From Sorangium aterium (GTDB lineage Bacteria > Myxococcota_A > Polyangia > Polyangiales > Polyangiaceae), in the NCBI RefSeq assembly GCF_028368935.1, contig NZ_JAQNDK010000004.1, forward strand, positions 1,240,001 to 1,304,000: 64,000 nt of DNA. Direction: 5' to 3'. Position 1 is the first letter of the stretch. Each line of letters opens with the position of its first letter. A program made the position numbers and the translations under genes. Positions 35,676-44,565 of this stretch are shown here, one piece after another. A model generated the notes under the pieces. It was given only the letters and a program-made list of their open reading frames with translations. It did not search any database and had not been told where the DNA came from.

Positions 35676-36091
35676 TCCGTCACCTGATGCTTGCTTTCAC
35701 CTTCGCGCTCTGCTCGCTCTTCGTCGCGCTGCCGGCCTGGGCCGGGAGCTACCTGGACAGGGCGAGCCTGCTGCTCGACGAGGCGCGCAGGGAGGGCGAC
35801 ATGCTCCTGCCGCGGACCCATGACAAGGAGCTCGTCATGGTGGTGCATGCGCTCGCGGAAGCGCGCGCGCGGGTGGCGAGCAAGATGGAGTGCCCTGGCT
35901 CCGTCGCCAAGGCGCACCCGCACCTGCTGCTCGTGCTCGAAAACAGCGAGCGCGCTGCCGACGCGGCGGCTCAGGGCAACTTCAAGAAGTTCATGGAGCA
36001 CCTCACCGTGGCGCGGAACGAGGACCGCGCATTCCGTGCGCTCCTCGCCGAGCTCGGCTACGCGCTGCCCGATCCGAGCTCGAAGCGCTGA
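35672..36091 (+). CDS. Small secreted helical protein, unknown function
   Basis: A 139-residue protein with a signal peptide (LAFTFALCSLFVALPAWAG), then a helical region rich in Ala, Glu and Arg with one Cys (KMECPG). ATG 35672 overlaps the rnc stop, so the two are probably co-translated. No family recognised; it may be periplasmic. Confidence 0.6.
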   Translation: MIRHLMLAFTFALCSLFVALPAWAGSYLDRASLLLDEARREGDMLLPRTHDKELVMVVHALAEARARVASKMECPGSVAKAHPHLLLVLENSERAADAAAQGNFKKFMEHLTVARNEDRAFRALLAELGYALPDPSSKR

Positions 36092-36134
36092 GGCTGCGCG
36101 CGCCCCGAGCGGGCCGCGGCCGCTCGAAGCAGGT

Positions 36135-36171
36135 CTGCGCCGGGGCCCCGTGGCGAGCGTCCCCGGCGCAG
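36135..36171. terminator. Hairpin between two convergent genes
   Basis: CTGCGCCGGGG (36135-36145) pairs perfectly with CCCCGGCGCAG (36161-36171) around a 15-base loop. It lies between the ends of the 35672 gene (+) and the outer-membrane protein (-). There is no T-tract. Confidence 0.5.
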
Positions 36172-36177
36172 CGCGCT

Positions 36178-37317
36178 TCAGAACATCGCGCCGAGATCGA
36201 TCCCGAGGGTCCACTGCGACCCGAGCCCGGCGAACTTGTTCTCGCCGTCGATCTCGTTCGCCGCGCCCTGGTTCGCGTCCTCGGGGCTCACGATGTCGGT
36301 GATGAAGTGCGCGCCGAGCTTGACCATCTGGAACCGCAGCTGCGCGCCGAAATGCAGCCGGTGGCGGTTCATGCGCACGGCGTCGAACACCACGGTGTTG
36401 TTGAAGTCGGCCTGGGAGCCGCCGTCGCACACCGGCTGGCCGTCGTGGGGGAGCGGCTTGCCGTCCTGCCCCTGCACGGGGTTGGCGGGCGAGTTCACCC
36501 CTCGGAAGTTGCAGAAGTTCACGGCGTCGGTGTTCGGGGTGAGATCGATGAGCCCCGAGTCTCCGAAGATCCGGAGCCACTGGTAGCCGACGTAGGGGGT
36601 GATCACGACGGTGCCGGCGATCGGCAGGGGCTTCGAGATCTCTGCGTCGGCGCCGGCCACGGTCAGCTGGAACTCCTCGGTCCCGGTGATGGTCCGGACG
36701 CTGCCGCCGACGGCGAGCTCCGGGAGGATCGCGGGGAGCCCTCGGCGGAACCCCTCGAACAGCGACCAGCGCACGTCGGCGCCCGCGCTGACGAGGCTGG
36801 TGTTGGCGAGGAACCCGACGGCGCCGGTGAGCTCGAACCCGAACGGAAAACCCTTGCGGACCTTGAGGCCGTAGTGCTGCAGGAAGGAGTCCGGGCTCCG
36901 GTTCTCGATGGAGAAGTTCTTGCTCGTCGGATCCTGCGGTCCCTGCGTGCCCTGCTTCCAATAATCGGCGTCGCTGTCAATCTTCGTGTAGTTGGCCTCG
37001 ATGCCGATCTCGAACCCGCCGTAGCCCGTGGTCCGCGCCGAGTGCATCGCCGACGGCGCCACCGCGAAGCCGTACTGCGCGATGAGCTTGGCGAACGCAG
37101 CGTCGTCGGTCAGGCAGCGCTGATAACGGGAGGCGGGGTTGTAGTAGAGGCCATTCTTCGGCCCTGTGATGCGGCAGGGCACGGCTCCGCCGACGCTCGG
37201 CTCCGGGTCGCGCACGAGCCGCGCGAGCGCCGGATCCATGGCGTCGGCGGCCGCGAGCGAGGACGACGCCACTCCTGCGAGGGCAATAGCCGAAGCGATC
37301 CAGCACGATGCGCGCAT
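36178..37317 (-). CDS. Outer-membrane beta-barrel protein
   Basis: A 379-residue protein with a signal peptide (MRASCWIASAIALAGVASSS). Repeated amphipathic strands follow (for example GFEIGIEANYTKID and VVITPYVGYQWLRIFG). The chain ends in a strand finishing with Phe (TLGIDLGAMF), the mark of BAM-inserted barrels. Several Cys (PCRIT, RCLTDD, FCNFRG, VCDGG) may form disulphides in loops. It resembles the conserved myxobacterial outer-membrane proteins without a named function. Confidence 0.7.
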   Translation of the reverse strand: MRASCWIASAIALAGVASSSLAAADAMDPALARLVRDPEPSVGGAVPCRITGPKNGLYYNPASRYQRCLTDDAAFAKLIAQYGFAVAPSAMHSARTTGYGGFEIGIEANYTKIDSDADYWKQGTQGPQDPTSKNFSIENRSPDSFLQHYGLKVRKGFPFGFELTGAVGFLANTSLVSAGADVRWSLFEGFRRGLPAILPELAVGGSVRTITGTEEFQLTVAGADAEISKPLPIAGTVVITPYVGYQWLRIFGDSGLIDLTPNTDAVNFCNFRGVNSPANPVQGQDGKPLPHDGQPVCDGGSQADFNNTVVFDAVRMNRHRLHFGAQLRFQMVKLGAHFITDIVSPEDANQGAANEIDGENKFAGLGSQWTLGIDLGAMF

Positions 37318-37518
37318 TCCGTGTCTCCGAGGCGGGAGGCTACGTGTCCGCTCGTACAGCCGTCAAGCGAACAGAGGGGCCTCCGTCCGTTCGGTTCGCG
37401 TTTTCCGCGCGACCGCGTGGGCCGGCTATCCGTCGAGGCGGCGCTGGCGAGCCAGGCCACGCGCGCGAGCTCCCGCTCGGGGGTTGCGGCGCGCGGTCGT
37501 GTCGCGGAAAGAGAGGGC

Positions 37519-38037
37519 GTGCTCAACGATGGTCGCCCCCGGCTCCGTGCGGCGCCGCTCGATCCGCCCTTCCGGATCGTGCTGGTGGAGCCGGAGATCC
37601 CCCAGAACACAGGCAACATCGCGCGGCTCGCCGCTGCGACGCAGAGCCCCTTGCATTTGCTCGGGAGGTTGGGGTTCCGCATCGACGAGCGGAGCGTCCG
37701 CCGCGCGGGGCTTGACTACTGGCACCTGGTCACGCTCGAGCAGCAGCTCGACATCGCCCACTTTCGCCACCATCACCCGAACGCTCGGCTGCGCCTCTTC
37801 AGCGCGGTGGCTTCGCGGAGCTACCTCGACGCGGACTTCCGGCCAGGCGACGCGCTGGTCTTTGGCAAGGAGAGCGTCGGCCTCGACCCCGAGCTCCTCG
37901 CCCGGATGCCGGACGATGTCTTCGGCATTCCCACGCTGGGTCCCGTGCGCTCCCTCAACCTCGCCAACGCGGTGTCTATCGTCCTGTACGAAGCGCTCCG
38001 CCAGGTCGGCGCGCTCGCCGGTGCCGCGCCGGGGTAA
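37519..38037 (+). CDS. trmL: tRNA (cytidine/uridine-2'-O)-methyltransferase, TrmL/SpoU family
   Basis: A 172-residue SPOUT methyltransferase that modifies the tRNA wobble base. Motifs in order: RIVLVEPEIPQNTGNIARLA, LIxFGKESVGLDPE (here DALVFGKESVGLDPELL) and the knot segment IPTLGPVRSLNLANAVSIVL. Length fits TrmL. The GTG at 37519 (after a GAAAGAGAGGG stretch) starts closest to the family N-terminus; the frame is open far upstream but over unrelated codons. The downstream gene is on the same strand. Confidence 0.9.
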   Translation: MLNDGRPRLRAAPLDPPFRIVLVEPEIPQNTGNIARLAAATQSPLHLLGRLGFRIDERSVRRAGLDYWHLVTLEQQLDIAHFRHHHPNARLRLFSAVASRSYLDADFRPGDALVFGKESVGLDPELLARMPDDVFGIPTLGPVRSLNLANAVSIVLYEALRQVGALAGAAPG

Positions 38038-38152
38038 CAGCGCGTAACAGCGCGTAACGGCGCGGAACAGCGGGATGCGCCGCGACGTCACCCCGGAGCC
38101 GACGGCCGCGCGCCGTGGACGTCGGCGACGCGTCGTTCTAAGGAGAGGCGGC

Positions 38153-38668
38153 ATGGTCATGCACCGGCAACCCGCGCGACATGACGCCCGACGGCCGGCC
38201 GCGCACCTCGTCCGCGTCGGCATGGCGGTCGCGCTCTCGGTCGCGGCGCTCGCCTCCGCGGGATGCAGCAGGCGGCCTCCGAGCGGCACGCCCGACGGCG
38301 CCGTCCGGGAGCTGGTCGCTCGTCTGCGCCAGCTGCACGGCGATCCGGCTGACGCCAAGGCCGCCTTCGATCTCCTGTCGCGCCGCGCTCGGGACAACCT
38401 CGCGTCGCGCGCGCAGCGCTACAGCGCCGCGACCGGCAAGGCGATCGCGCCCGAGGCGATGATCACGCCGTCCCGCTTCCTCTTGCGCTTCGAGCCGCAG
38501 CGCTACACCGCCCAGATCGCCGGCGCCCACGCCCTCGTGGACGTCGCCGGCCTGCTCCCGGGAGAGCGCGTCCAGGTGCCCTGCGTCTACGAGGATGCGG
38601 GGTGGCGCGTCGATGTGGCGCTGCCCCCGCTCCCTCCCGTGCAGAAGCGACCGGGCAGCGATCTCTGA
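38153..38668 (+). CDS. Lipoprotein, unknown function
   Basis: A 171-residue protein whose signal sequence ends in ALASAGCSRRP, a lipobox, so it is anchored in the outer or inner membrane. A helical region (GAVRELVARLRQLHGDPADAK) and a small C-terminal beta region follow. ATG 38153 is preceded by AAGGAGAGG at a good distance, which decides the start; an upstream in-frame ATG at 38075 lacks one. Confidence 0.6.
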   Translation: MVMHRQPARHDARRPAAHLVRVGMAVALSVAALASAGCSRRPPSGTPDGAVRELVARLRQLHGDPADAKAAFDLLSRRARDNLASRAQRYSAATGKAIAPEAMITPSRFLLRFEPQRYTAQIAGAHALVDVAGLLPGERVQVPCVYEDAGWRVDVALPPLPPVQKRPGSDL

Positions 38669-38715
38669 ACGCGCTCGATCCGATGGTGCGTGGAATTTCC
38701 GGTCCACAAAAGCCC

Positions 38716-38762
38716 GGAGGCCGGCAGCGCCGGCCTCCATCGGCAGCGGCCGCAGGGCCGCT
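38716..38762. terminator. Two tandem hairpins between convergent genes
   Basis: GGAGGCCGGC (38716-38725) pairs with GCCGGCCTCC (38729-38738), a perfect 10-bp stem with a three-base loop. Then AGCGGCC (38745-38751) pairs with GGCCGCT (38756-38762). They lie between the lipoprotein gene (+) and cdnL (-) and may stop transcription from both sides. Confidence 0.5.
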
Positions 38763-38779
38763 AACCATGAGGTAACGCC

Positions 38780-39286
38780 TCAGTTGGCGAGAAAGATCGC
38801 CTCGATCTCGGTCTTCACCTGCTCTTCCGTCTGACCTCGGGCGATCGCGATCTCCTTCACGATCAGCGTCCGGGCGGTGTCGAGCATGCGGCGCTCACCG
38901 AACGAGAGCTGCTTGTCCGTCTTCAAGCGATAGAGGTCGCGGAGCACCTCGGCGACGTCGTAAATAGAACCCGTCTTGATCTTGTCCATGAAGCCGCGGT
39001 ACCGACGGTTCCAGGTCTGGTTGTCGAACGCGATGGTACGCTCGCGGAGGATGTCGAAAATTTCCCGGATTTCCTGTTCAGAGATGACCTGGCGAAGGCC
39101 GACCGCGCTCGCGTTGCTGACTGGAACCATGATCTTTCGATCCGTGTCCAAGATGCGGAGAACATAGAATCGCTGACGGTTGCCAGCGATGTCCTTCTCC
39201 TCGATGTTGACCACCTCGGCCACGCCTTGGGCCGGGTAGACGGCTTTGTCGCCCACCTTGAACTGGATCTCCGAACGAGCCTGCAT
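38780..39286 (-). CDS. cdnL: CarD/CdnL-family RNA-polymerase-binding regulator
   Basis: A 168-residue protein. The N-terminal domain (IQFKVGDKAVYPAQGVAEVV) contacts the RNA polymerase beta subunit; the C-terminal helical domain (YRGFMDKIKTGSIYDVAEVL, then SFGERRMLDTARTLIVKEIA) contacts promoter DNA. No HMGA-like C-terminal extension, so it is a CdnL-type protein, not CarD itself. In Myxococcus xanthus CdnL is essential and supports rRNA promoters. ATG 39286 has AAAGGAGA just upstream (39291-39298); the frame is open seven codons further. Confidence 0.92.
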   Translation of the reverse strand: MQARSEIQFKVGDKAVYPAQGVAEVVNIEEKDIAGNRQRFYVLRILDTDRKIMVPVSNASAVGLRQVISEQEIREIFDILRERTIAFDNQTWNRRYRGFMDKIKTGSIYDVAEVLRDLYRLKTDKQLSFGERRMLDTARTLIVKEIAIARGQTEEQVKTEIEAIFLAN

Positions 39287-39919
39287 ATCGTCTCCTTTGC
39301 CTTCCACCCCGCCGTCCTTTTAGTTTTTCGTCTGCCTCCCGAAATCCCTTCGAGGGGCGTACGTTGCACATGCGGTTGAACCTGGACCCGCAGAACCGAC
39401 ACACACCGTCACGCATTCCGAGAAAAATTCCGAGAAAAGAACCATGAGCCGCTGCTCGAGACCGCTGTGCGAGAAGCAGAAACGCGAGCACCCGCCATGA
39501 CCCGCGAGAGCTCGGTGCTCTGGCGTGCACGGCGGAATCTTGAGAAGCGGCGGTTGAAGCGGACGGTTGCGGGCGGAAGGGATTGAAGTTGGGGGAACGG
39601 CCCTCTTTTGGAAAAGGGCCGGTTTGCGCCAGGCGCGCGCACTCTAGTGAGCCGGCCGAGATACGTCAACGAAATTCCCCGTGGTTGAGCCATCGTGGCG
39701 TGATCACTATGGTTTTTCCTCGGGGTCGGGCGGGGTTACAGTGTGTACCGATGGAGGCATCGGCGTGGGTGCGCGCCGGCTCACCCGCCTAGTTTAGGGC
39801 AGAGCGGGCCTCTCCGGGAGAGGTGGCGGACCGGACCTGGGTGGGATGACTCGAAAATGTGACGGACGCGACGGACCTCGCGCATTCCGTCCGTCCGGCC
39901 TTCAAACGAGCCGGCGTAC
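39287..39919. other. Intergenic region between cdnL and ppx
   Basis: About 630 bases without a convincing gene; open frames here lack codon bias. GC content looks lower than in the genes around it. A hairpin with a bulge occurs at 39599-39620 (GGCCCT-CTTTT/AAAAGGGCC). It must contain the cdnL promoter, but I could not place it. Confidence 0.4.
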
Positions 39920-40855
39920 TCAGACGGGGCTGAGCCGTTCGGCGAGCCCCCAGCGGACGCCGCGATCCGAAGCGACGAGATCGACAGGTGCTCCGGCGAG
40001 CCTCGAGGCCCACGCGAGGATCTCCTCGATGAGCACGCTGCCCGCCACGATGACGTCCGCGCGCGCTGGATCCAGGGCGGGCAGCTGCCTGCGCGCGGCG
40101 AGCGGCAGGGAAGCGAGGCGGGACGTGGCGCCCACGATCTCTGCCCCGGATACCCGGGCGCCATGCACGCGCGCGCCGTCGTAGGGGGCCACGTCACGCA
40201 CGAGCGCGGCGAGGGTCGTCACCGTGCCCGCGACGCCGACCAGGGTGGGCGCGGCGAGCAGGGGCACGGCTGGAACCGTCGCCAGCGCCGCACGAGCGTC
40301 GGCGCGGACGGCCTCGAGATCCGCGGCGGCCGGCGGGTCCGTGCGGACGTGACGCTCGGTCAGGCGGACGCTCCCCACGTCGAGGCTCACCGCCTGCTCC
40401 ACCGCGCCACCGGCGCTGCCGACGATGATCTCCGTGCTGCCGCCGCCGACGTCGAACACGATCGTCGGACCGCGGGCCGGCAGGTCGAGCCCCGTCAGCG
40501 CGCCGGCGTAGGTGAGCTCCGCCTCCTCCGGCCCCGAGATCACGCGCGGCGCGACGCCGATGAGCTCGCGGGCGCGGGCGATGAACGCCTCGCCGCCAGC
40601 GGCGTCGCGCATCGCGCTGGTCCCGACGGCGTCCACGCGCTCGACCCCCCGGGACCGGAGCTCCTCCCCGTAGCGGGCGAGGCAGGCGAGCGTGCGCTCC
40701 ACGGCCTCGGGGGCGAGCGCGCGCGCCGCGTCGACCCCCTGGCCGAGCCGGGTGATGGTCGCGCGCTCGACGAGCGCGACGAGCTCGCCCCCGCGGCGCT
40801 CGGCGATGAGCAGGAGGACCGAGTTCGTGCCGATGTCGATGGCCGCGACGCTCAT
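39920..40855 (-). CDS. ppx: Ppx/GppA-family exopolyphosphatase
   Basis: A 311-residue ASKHA-fold phosphatase. Phosphate-1 loop AAIDIGTNSVLLLI, phosphate-2 loop IVFDVGGGSTEIIVG and the GTSAMRDAAGG region are all present. It lacks the C-terminal HD-like extension of long E. coli Ppx/GppA, so it is the short form that acts on polyphosphate or pppGpp. It lies ten bases downstream of the OmpA-like gene on the same strand. Confidence 0.88.
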   Translation of the reverse strand: MSVAAIDIGTNSVLLLIAERRGGELVALVERATITRLGQGVDAARALAPEAVERTLACLARYGEELRSRGVERVDAVGTSAMRDAAGGEAFIARARELIGVAPRVISGPEEAELTYAGALTGLDLPARGPTIVFDVGGGSTEIIVGSAGGAVEQAVSLDVGSVRLTERHVRTDPPAAADLEAVRADARAALATVPAVPLLAAPTLVGVAGTVTTLAALVRDVAPYDGARVHGARVSGAEIVGATSRLASLPLAARRQLPALDPARADVIVAGSVLIEEILAWASRLAGAPVDLVASDRGVRWGLAERLSPV

Positions 40856-40865
40856 GCCCCGAGCC

Positions 40866-41690
40866 TTACTGGGTGAGCGTCTTCAGGTCGAGCATCTCCT
40901 CGACGTTCGGCAGCACCACGAGCTCGCAGCGCCGGTTGGCCTGCTTGTTCTCCGGGGTGTCGTTGGGCTTCACCGGGTCGGTGTCGCCGTAGCCGGAGGC
41001 GCTCCACCGCTCGGGCTTGAGGCCGCCGCCGCCCTTGTCCTCGGGCTGGAGCAGGAACGCCAGCACCTCGCGGGCGCGCATCACGCTGAGCCCCCAGTTG
41101 TCCTTGAAGCGGCCGCCGGCCAGCGGCGCGTTGTCCGTGTGCCCGGCGACCTGGAAGGAGCGCGCCGACAGGCCGGAGTCGTTGCGGATGACCTCGGCCA
41201 CCTTGATCAGGATCTCCTGCCCCTCCTTCTTGAGCGTCTCCCGTCCCGAGTCGAAGAGGACGTCGCCGGGCAACTGGATGACCATCCGGTTGTTGCGGAC
41301 GGTCACGCTGAGCCCCAGCTTGGTGAGGGCCTGGAGCTTGTCCCGCAGGACCTCGAAGCGCTTCTTGATGTCCTCGAGCTGCTGGGCACGGCGGCGGAAG
41401 TCCTCGAGCGCGCGCGCCTGCTGCTCGAGGTTCGCGTTCAGGTTGGAGATGTCCACGCCTGCCGTCTTGAGCTGGGACTTGAGCTGCTCGATGCGGGCGG
41501 CCGCCTCGTCGAGCTCGCTCTTGGCCTTCTTGTTCTGCGCCTGCTCGGCGCTCAGCTGGGTCTTCAGGCCCTCGATCTCGCGGACCTTCGCCTGCATCTC
41601 CTCCTCCGAGTAGCCGCACCCGAGCGCCCCCGAGCCCGCAAGGAGCGTTGCGCCAAGCAACAACCACGACGTCGAGCGACGAACCAACAT
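40866..41690 (-). CDS. OmpA-family lipoprotein with coiled coil
   Basis: A 274-residue protein. The lipobox GALGCGYS follows a signal sequence (TSWLLLGATLLAGSGALGC). A long coiled coil (about residues 28-120, heptads with Leu/Ile) separates it from an OmpA-C domain with LFDSGRETLKKEG, VAGHTDNAPLAGG, NWGLSVMRAREVLAFL and ANRRCELVV, which binds peptidoglycan. ATG 41690 has GGAGGAAAGGT just upstream, which fixes the start although the frame is open to 41891. Likely links the outer membrane to the wall. Confidence 0.85.
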   Translation of the reverse strand: MLVRRSTSWLLLGATLLAGSGALGCGYSEEEMQAKVREIEGLKTQLSAEQAQNKKAKSELDEAAARIEQLKSQLKTAGVDISNLNANLEQQARALEDFRRRAQQLEDIKKRFEVLRDKLQALTKLGLSVTVRNNRMVIQLPGDVLFDSGRETLKKEGQEILIKVAEVIRNDSGLSARSFQVAGHTDNAPLAGGRFKDNWGLSVMRAREVLAFLLQPEDKGGGGLKPERWSASGYGDTDPVKPNDTPENKQANRRCELVVLPNVEEMLDLKTLTQ

Positions 41691-42054
41691 ACCTTTCCTC
41701 CTAGAGCAGCCTAGAGCAGCGCGGCGCTCGGCCATGAGGGGCGCCGCGCAGGCGGCGCGACCGTAGCGAGGCGAATGGCGCCGCACAAGGCTCTCTAGAG
41801 CCTGCGCAACGCTGGTGCTCCGTGCGACCATGAGCGCTCCGGCGCCGTTTGCCGCGCCGTGCAGGCGCACGATCGCCGGGGAGGAGCGCAAAGCGCCAAG
41901 ACAGACATCCCGTCAACTGTCAACAAAAATCAGTCGTACGGTTCGGTCTGGTTGCTTTCATCAGGCCTGCTCCGACGTTTACCCTCGCAACGCTTGCGGA
42001 CCAGTTTGCCTGGAACACACGGGATACATCGGTTTAGGGCCTGCAAGATTTTCC
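41691..42054. other. Intergenic region upstream of the H1-like gene
   Basis: About 360 bases with no supported gene between the divergent OmpA-like and H1-like genes. Base composition is less GC-rich from 41910 on (for example GTCAACAAAAATCAGTCGTA), as in promoter DNA. Confidence 0.45.
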
Positions 42055-42083
42055 TTGACCATCACCATGCGTGGCAATATACG
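42055..42083 (+). promoter_or_regulatory. Sigma-70-type promoter of the H1-like gene
   Basis: TTGACC (42055-42060) and TATACG (42078-42083) with a 17-base spacer. A transcript would begin near 42090, giving a leader of about 90 bases that ends with AGGAGG (42169-42174) before the ATG at 42182. This is the most canonical promoter seen in the window. Confidence 0.6.
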
Positions 42084-42181
42084 TCGTGCAACATCTGTTG
42101 CCTCGGTAAGGAAACTGTAGCGGAGAGGACGTTCGGCGATGTCCGCCGTGCCGTGCCGGGGCGAATGCAGGAGGATTTCCA

Positions 42182-42559
42182 ATGGCTGCTAAGAAGACCG
42201 CGAAGAAGCCTGCGAAGAAGGTGACGAAGTCGGCCAAGAAGCCGGCCGCCGCGAAGGCCGGGAAGGTCGCGAAGAAGCCGGCGCGGAAGGCAGCGAAGAA
42301 GGCCGCCCCGAAGCGCGCCGCCGCCAAGAAGACCCCGAAGCGCGCCGCCGCCAAGAAGCCGGCCGCGAAGAAGGCCGCTCCGAAGCGCAAGGCGAAGGCC
42401 GCCGGCAAGCGGGCGGCTGCGCCGAAGAAGGCGGCCGCTCCTCGTGGACGCGCCGCCGCCAAGCGCGCGCCGGCCAAGGGCGCGAGCACCCGCGGCGCGC
42501 GCAAGAGCACGCCGGCTCCGGCTCCGGCGAGCACCGGCCCGTCCGACGAGTCGGAATAA
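42182..42559 (+). CDS. Histone H1-like Lys/Ala/Pro-rich DNA-binding protein
   Basis: A 125-residue protein made almost only of Lys, Ala, Pro and Arg in AAKK/KKPA/APKR-type repeats, ending in an acidic GPSDESE tail. No globular domain is visible. It resembles eukaryotic H1 tails and bacterial AlgP/Hc1-type proteins, which compact DNA or modulate transcription by charge. The promoter at 42055-42083 and a strong AGGAGG box suggest high expression. A hairpin follows at 42572-42602. Confidence 0.85.
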   Translation: MAAKKTAKKPAKKVTKSAKKPAAAKAGKVAKKPARKAAKKAAPKRAAAKKTPKRAAAKKPAAKKAAPKRKAKAAGKRAAAPKKAAAPRGRAAAKRAPAKGASTRGARKSTPAPAPASTGPSDESE

Positions 42560-42571
42560 GGCGACACGGGA

Positions 42572-42602
42572 GCGCCTCGGGTCTTCCAACAGAACGAGGC
42601 GC
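42572..42602 (+). terminator. Hairpin after the H1-like gene
   Basis: GCGCCTCG (42572-42579) and CGAGGCGC (42595-42602) form a perfect 8-bp stem with a 15-base loop, 12 bases after the stop. No T-run follows, so an intrinsic terminator role is only suggested. Confidence 0.4.
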
Positions 42603-42926
42603 AGCGTGCCGGCCCGCCGGTTGTGACGAGATAATTCGTCTAATAAGACGCTCGGGGGTGAGGACGCCGCAGATCCGGGCACGCGGGTCCAGGCCGGAGG
42701 CGCGCGCGGGTGGACGACATCCTCGCGGCGGCGCCGCCGCCTGCGGCCGCGGTGGCCGGCATCGACGTGCGGCGCGCCGCCCCTGTTCGCCGGGGTGCCG
42801 GAGCAGCGGGTGATGCGCGGTTGTCCCGCTCGGTGACGGCGGACTGCGGGGGGCTTCCAGGAGCTGCGAGCGGCGCTCGTGCCCTCGGTGCGCCGGGGAT
42901 GCGGCGGCGCGGCCCGCGAGGGGCGC
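42603..42926. other. Gap between the H1-like and helical-protein genes
   Basis: About 320 bases without a convincing gene. Long open frames on both strands here are Arg/Ala/Gly-rich by composition and are not coding by eye. Confidence 0.35.
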
Positions 42927-44537
42927 TCAGGTGCGCTCGCCGAGGTAGAGCCGGAGAGCGCGCGCGGCGCCCTTGCGATCGAACGGGACGCCGGCGAGGT
43001 CCTCGCGCTTCGAGATCTGCTCGAACAGCTTCATCAGGAACTCGAAGAACGCCTCGCACTCGCGGATGGCGGCGTCGAGCCGCTGCGGATCGAGGAGGTC
43101 GCTCTCCTCGAGCGCCGTCATCGCGGAGACGAACGCGTCGACGTGGGGATAGTCGCCCACCCGGAGCAGCGGGTAGCCCATCGCCCGGAAATACGAGAGG
43201 AACTCGCGCACGAACGCGAAGCTCGCGATGCCGGTCCACCGATCGGGCGCCGGGCCGGTGTTGCGCGCCTTGCTCGCGAACGCACGGGCGATCTGGGCGA
43301 ACATCCACACGTCGCGTCGGAGGCGATCGCTCGTCGCGCGCCGCGCGGCCTGATCGTCGAAGACGCGGCCCTCCTCCAGCTTCGCGCCGAGCGACCTGCC
43401 GAGGAACAGGATCGCGTTCTGCAGGGCGGGGCGGAGGCCGTGCGAGACGGCGCGGAGGCGGACCCGGTACTCGGACTCGCTCACCAGCGCGTCCGCGGGC
43501 GGGAGGTCGTGCTCGAAGGCGCGGCGCATCTCGAGCCGTAGGTTCGCGGCGAGCCCGGTCAGCGCGGCCTTCGTGGAGAGCAGGCGGTGCCCCTCGGCGG
43601 CGAGCTCGTCGTGGCGCGCGACGATGTCGCTTGCGGGCACGCGCAGGAGATCGCGCTCGAAGCTGTCCGCGAGCAGCGCGCCCGCCCGGCGCCGGAGGTA
43701 GTTCGAGAGCGCCCGGGCGTCGCTGCGCAGGACCGCGAGCACGAGGTACCCGCGCCCCGCCACGCGGTGATCCGAGTGGTCGAGCGCGATGGCGTCGAGC
43801 AGGCGGAGGTACCTGAGCATCCTGAACAGCGCGAGGAACGTGAGCGCCACGAGCCGGTGCGCCTGCTCGCCGGGCACGCGGTGGATCAGCTCGAGCACCT
43901 GCGTCGACGGGATGCGATCGAACTCCGGGCGAAACTCGAGCGCGTGGAGCGGGTTGAAGAACGTGCTCTGGGCGATCTCGCGCATCGCCGTCGCGAGGTG
44001 GGCGTAGAAGAGCCTGAAGTTGACCCTCGGCAGCCGGAGCAGCCCGCCCGCGACCTCGATGAGGTTCGTGAAGCCGTGCCGGAGCACGAAGAGGCTCGAC
44101 TCCGGCGACTCCTGCGCCATCGTCGCGTGGAGCAGGCGCGTGCGCGCCGTGTCCTCCGGGAGCACCGTCTCCAGGTAGCGCTGGAAGACGAACGCGCGAT
44201 CGCGATCGCCGAGCATGGTGCGCGTCAGCTGGACCACGCGCGCCATGCCGTCGCGGGCGTGCTGGAGGTGCTCGCGGAAATCGTGGCTGACGATCGTCTG
44301 GCGCCGCGCGGCGCCCGGGTGGTTCCGCGGGTTCGCGAAGCAGGCGACGCCCTTCAGGAGGATCTCGAGCTCGAAGAGCGTCTCGTCCTTCTTGTCGGCC
44401 GCGAGGCGCGCGAACCACGCCTCGCGCGCTTGCTGCTGCTCGCGCCTCAGGCCGCGCGTGTCGCGGAGCAGCTCGGCGTAGGCGTTGCGGCCGGGGTGGC
44501 CCGAGCCGCGCAGGATCCCCGAAGCGTCGCTCGACAC
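42927..44537 (-). CDS. Large helical protein, unknown function
   Basis: A 536-residue soluble, predicted mostly helical protein (MSSDASGILRG start). It has many Leu/Arg/Ala-rich helices (for example FRLFYAHLATAMREIAQST and VALTFLALFRMLRYLRLLDA), no membrane segment, no signal peptide and no motif I can name. Codon bias is strong, so it is a real gene. The downstream neighbours on both sides are lipoproteins. It may be a myxobacteria-specific protein. Confidence 0.55.
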   Translation of the reverse strand: MSSDASGILRGSGHPGRNAYAELLRDTRGLRREQQQAREAWFARLAADKKDETLFELEILLKGVACFANPRNHPGAARRQTIVSHDFREHLQHARDGMARVVQLTRTMLGDRDRAFVFQRYLETVLPEDTARTRLLHATMAQESPESSLFVLRHGFTNLIEVAGGLLRLPRVNFRLFYAHLATAMREIAQSTFFNPLHALEFRPEFDRIPSTQVLELIHRVPGEQAHRLVALTFLALFRMLRYLRLLDAIALDHSDHRVAGRGYLVLAVLRSDARALSNYLRRRAGALLADSFERDLLRVPASDIVARHDELAAEGHRLLSTKAALTGLAANLRLEMRRAFEHDLPPADALVSESEYRVRLRAVSHGLRPALQNAILFLGRSLGAKLEEGRVFDDQAARRATSDRLRRDVWMFAQIARAFASKARNTGPAPDRWTGIASFAFVREFLSYFRAMGYPLLRVGDYPHVDAFVSAMTALEESDLLDPQRLDAAIRECEAFFEFLMKLFEQISKREDLAGVPFDRKGAARALRLYLGERT

Positions 44538-44565
44538 TGACGTGCTCCTCGCCGGCGGCGCGCTG

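Noticed and set aside
39409-39693. ORF in the cdnL upstream region
   Set aside because: Low codon bias, no recognisable domain, located where the promoter must lie.
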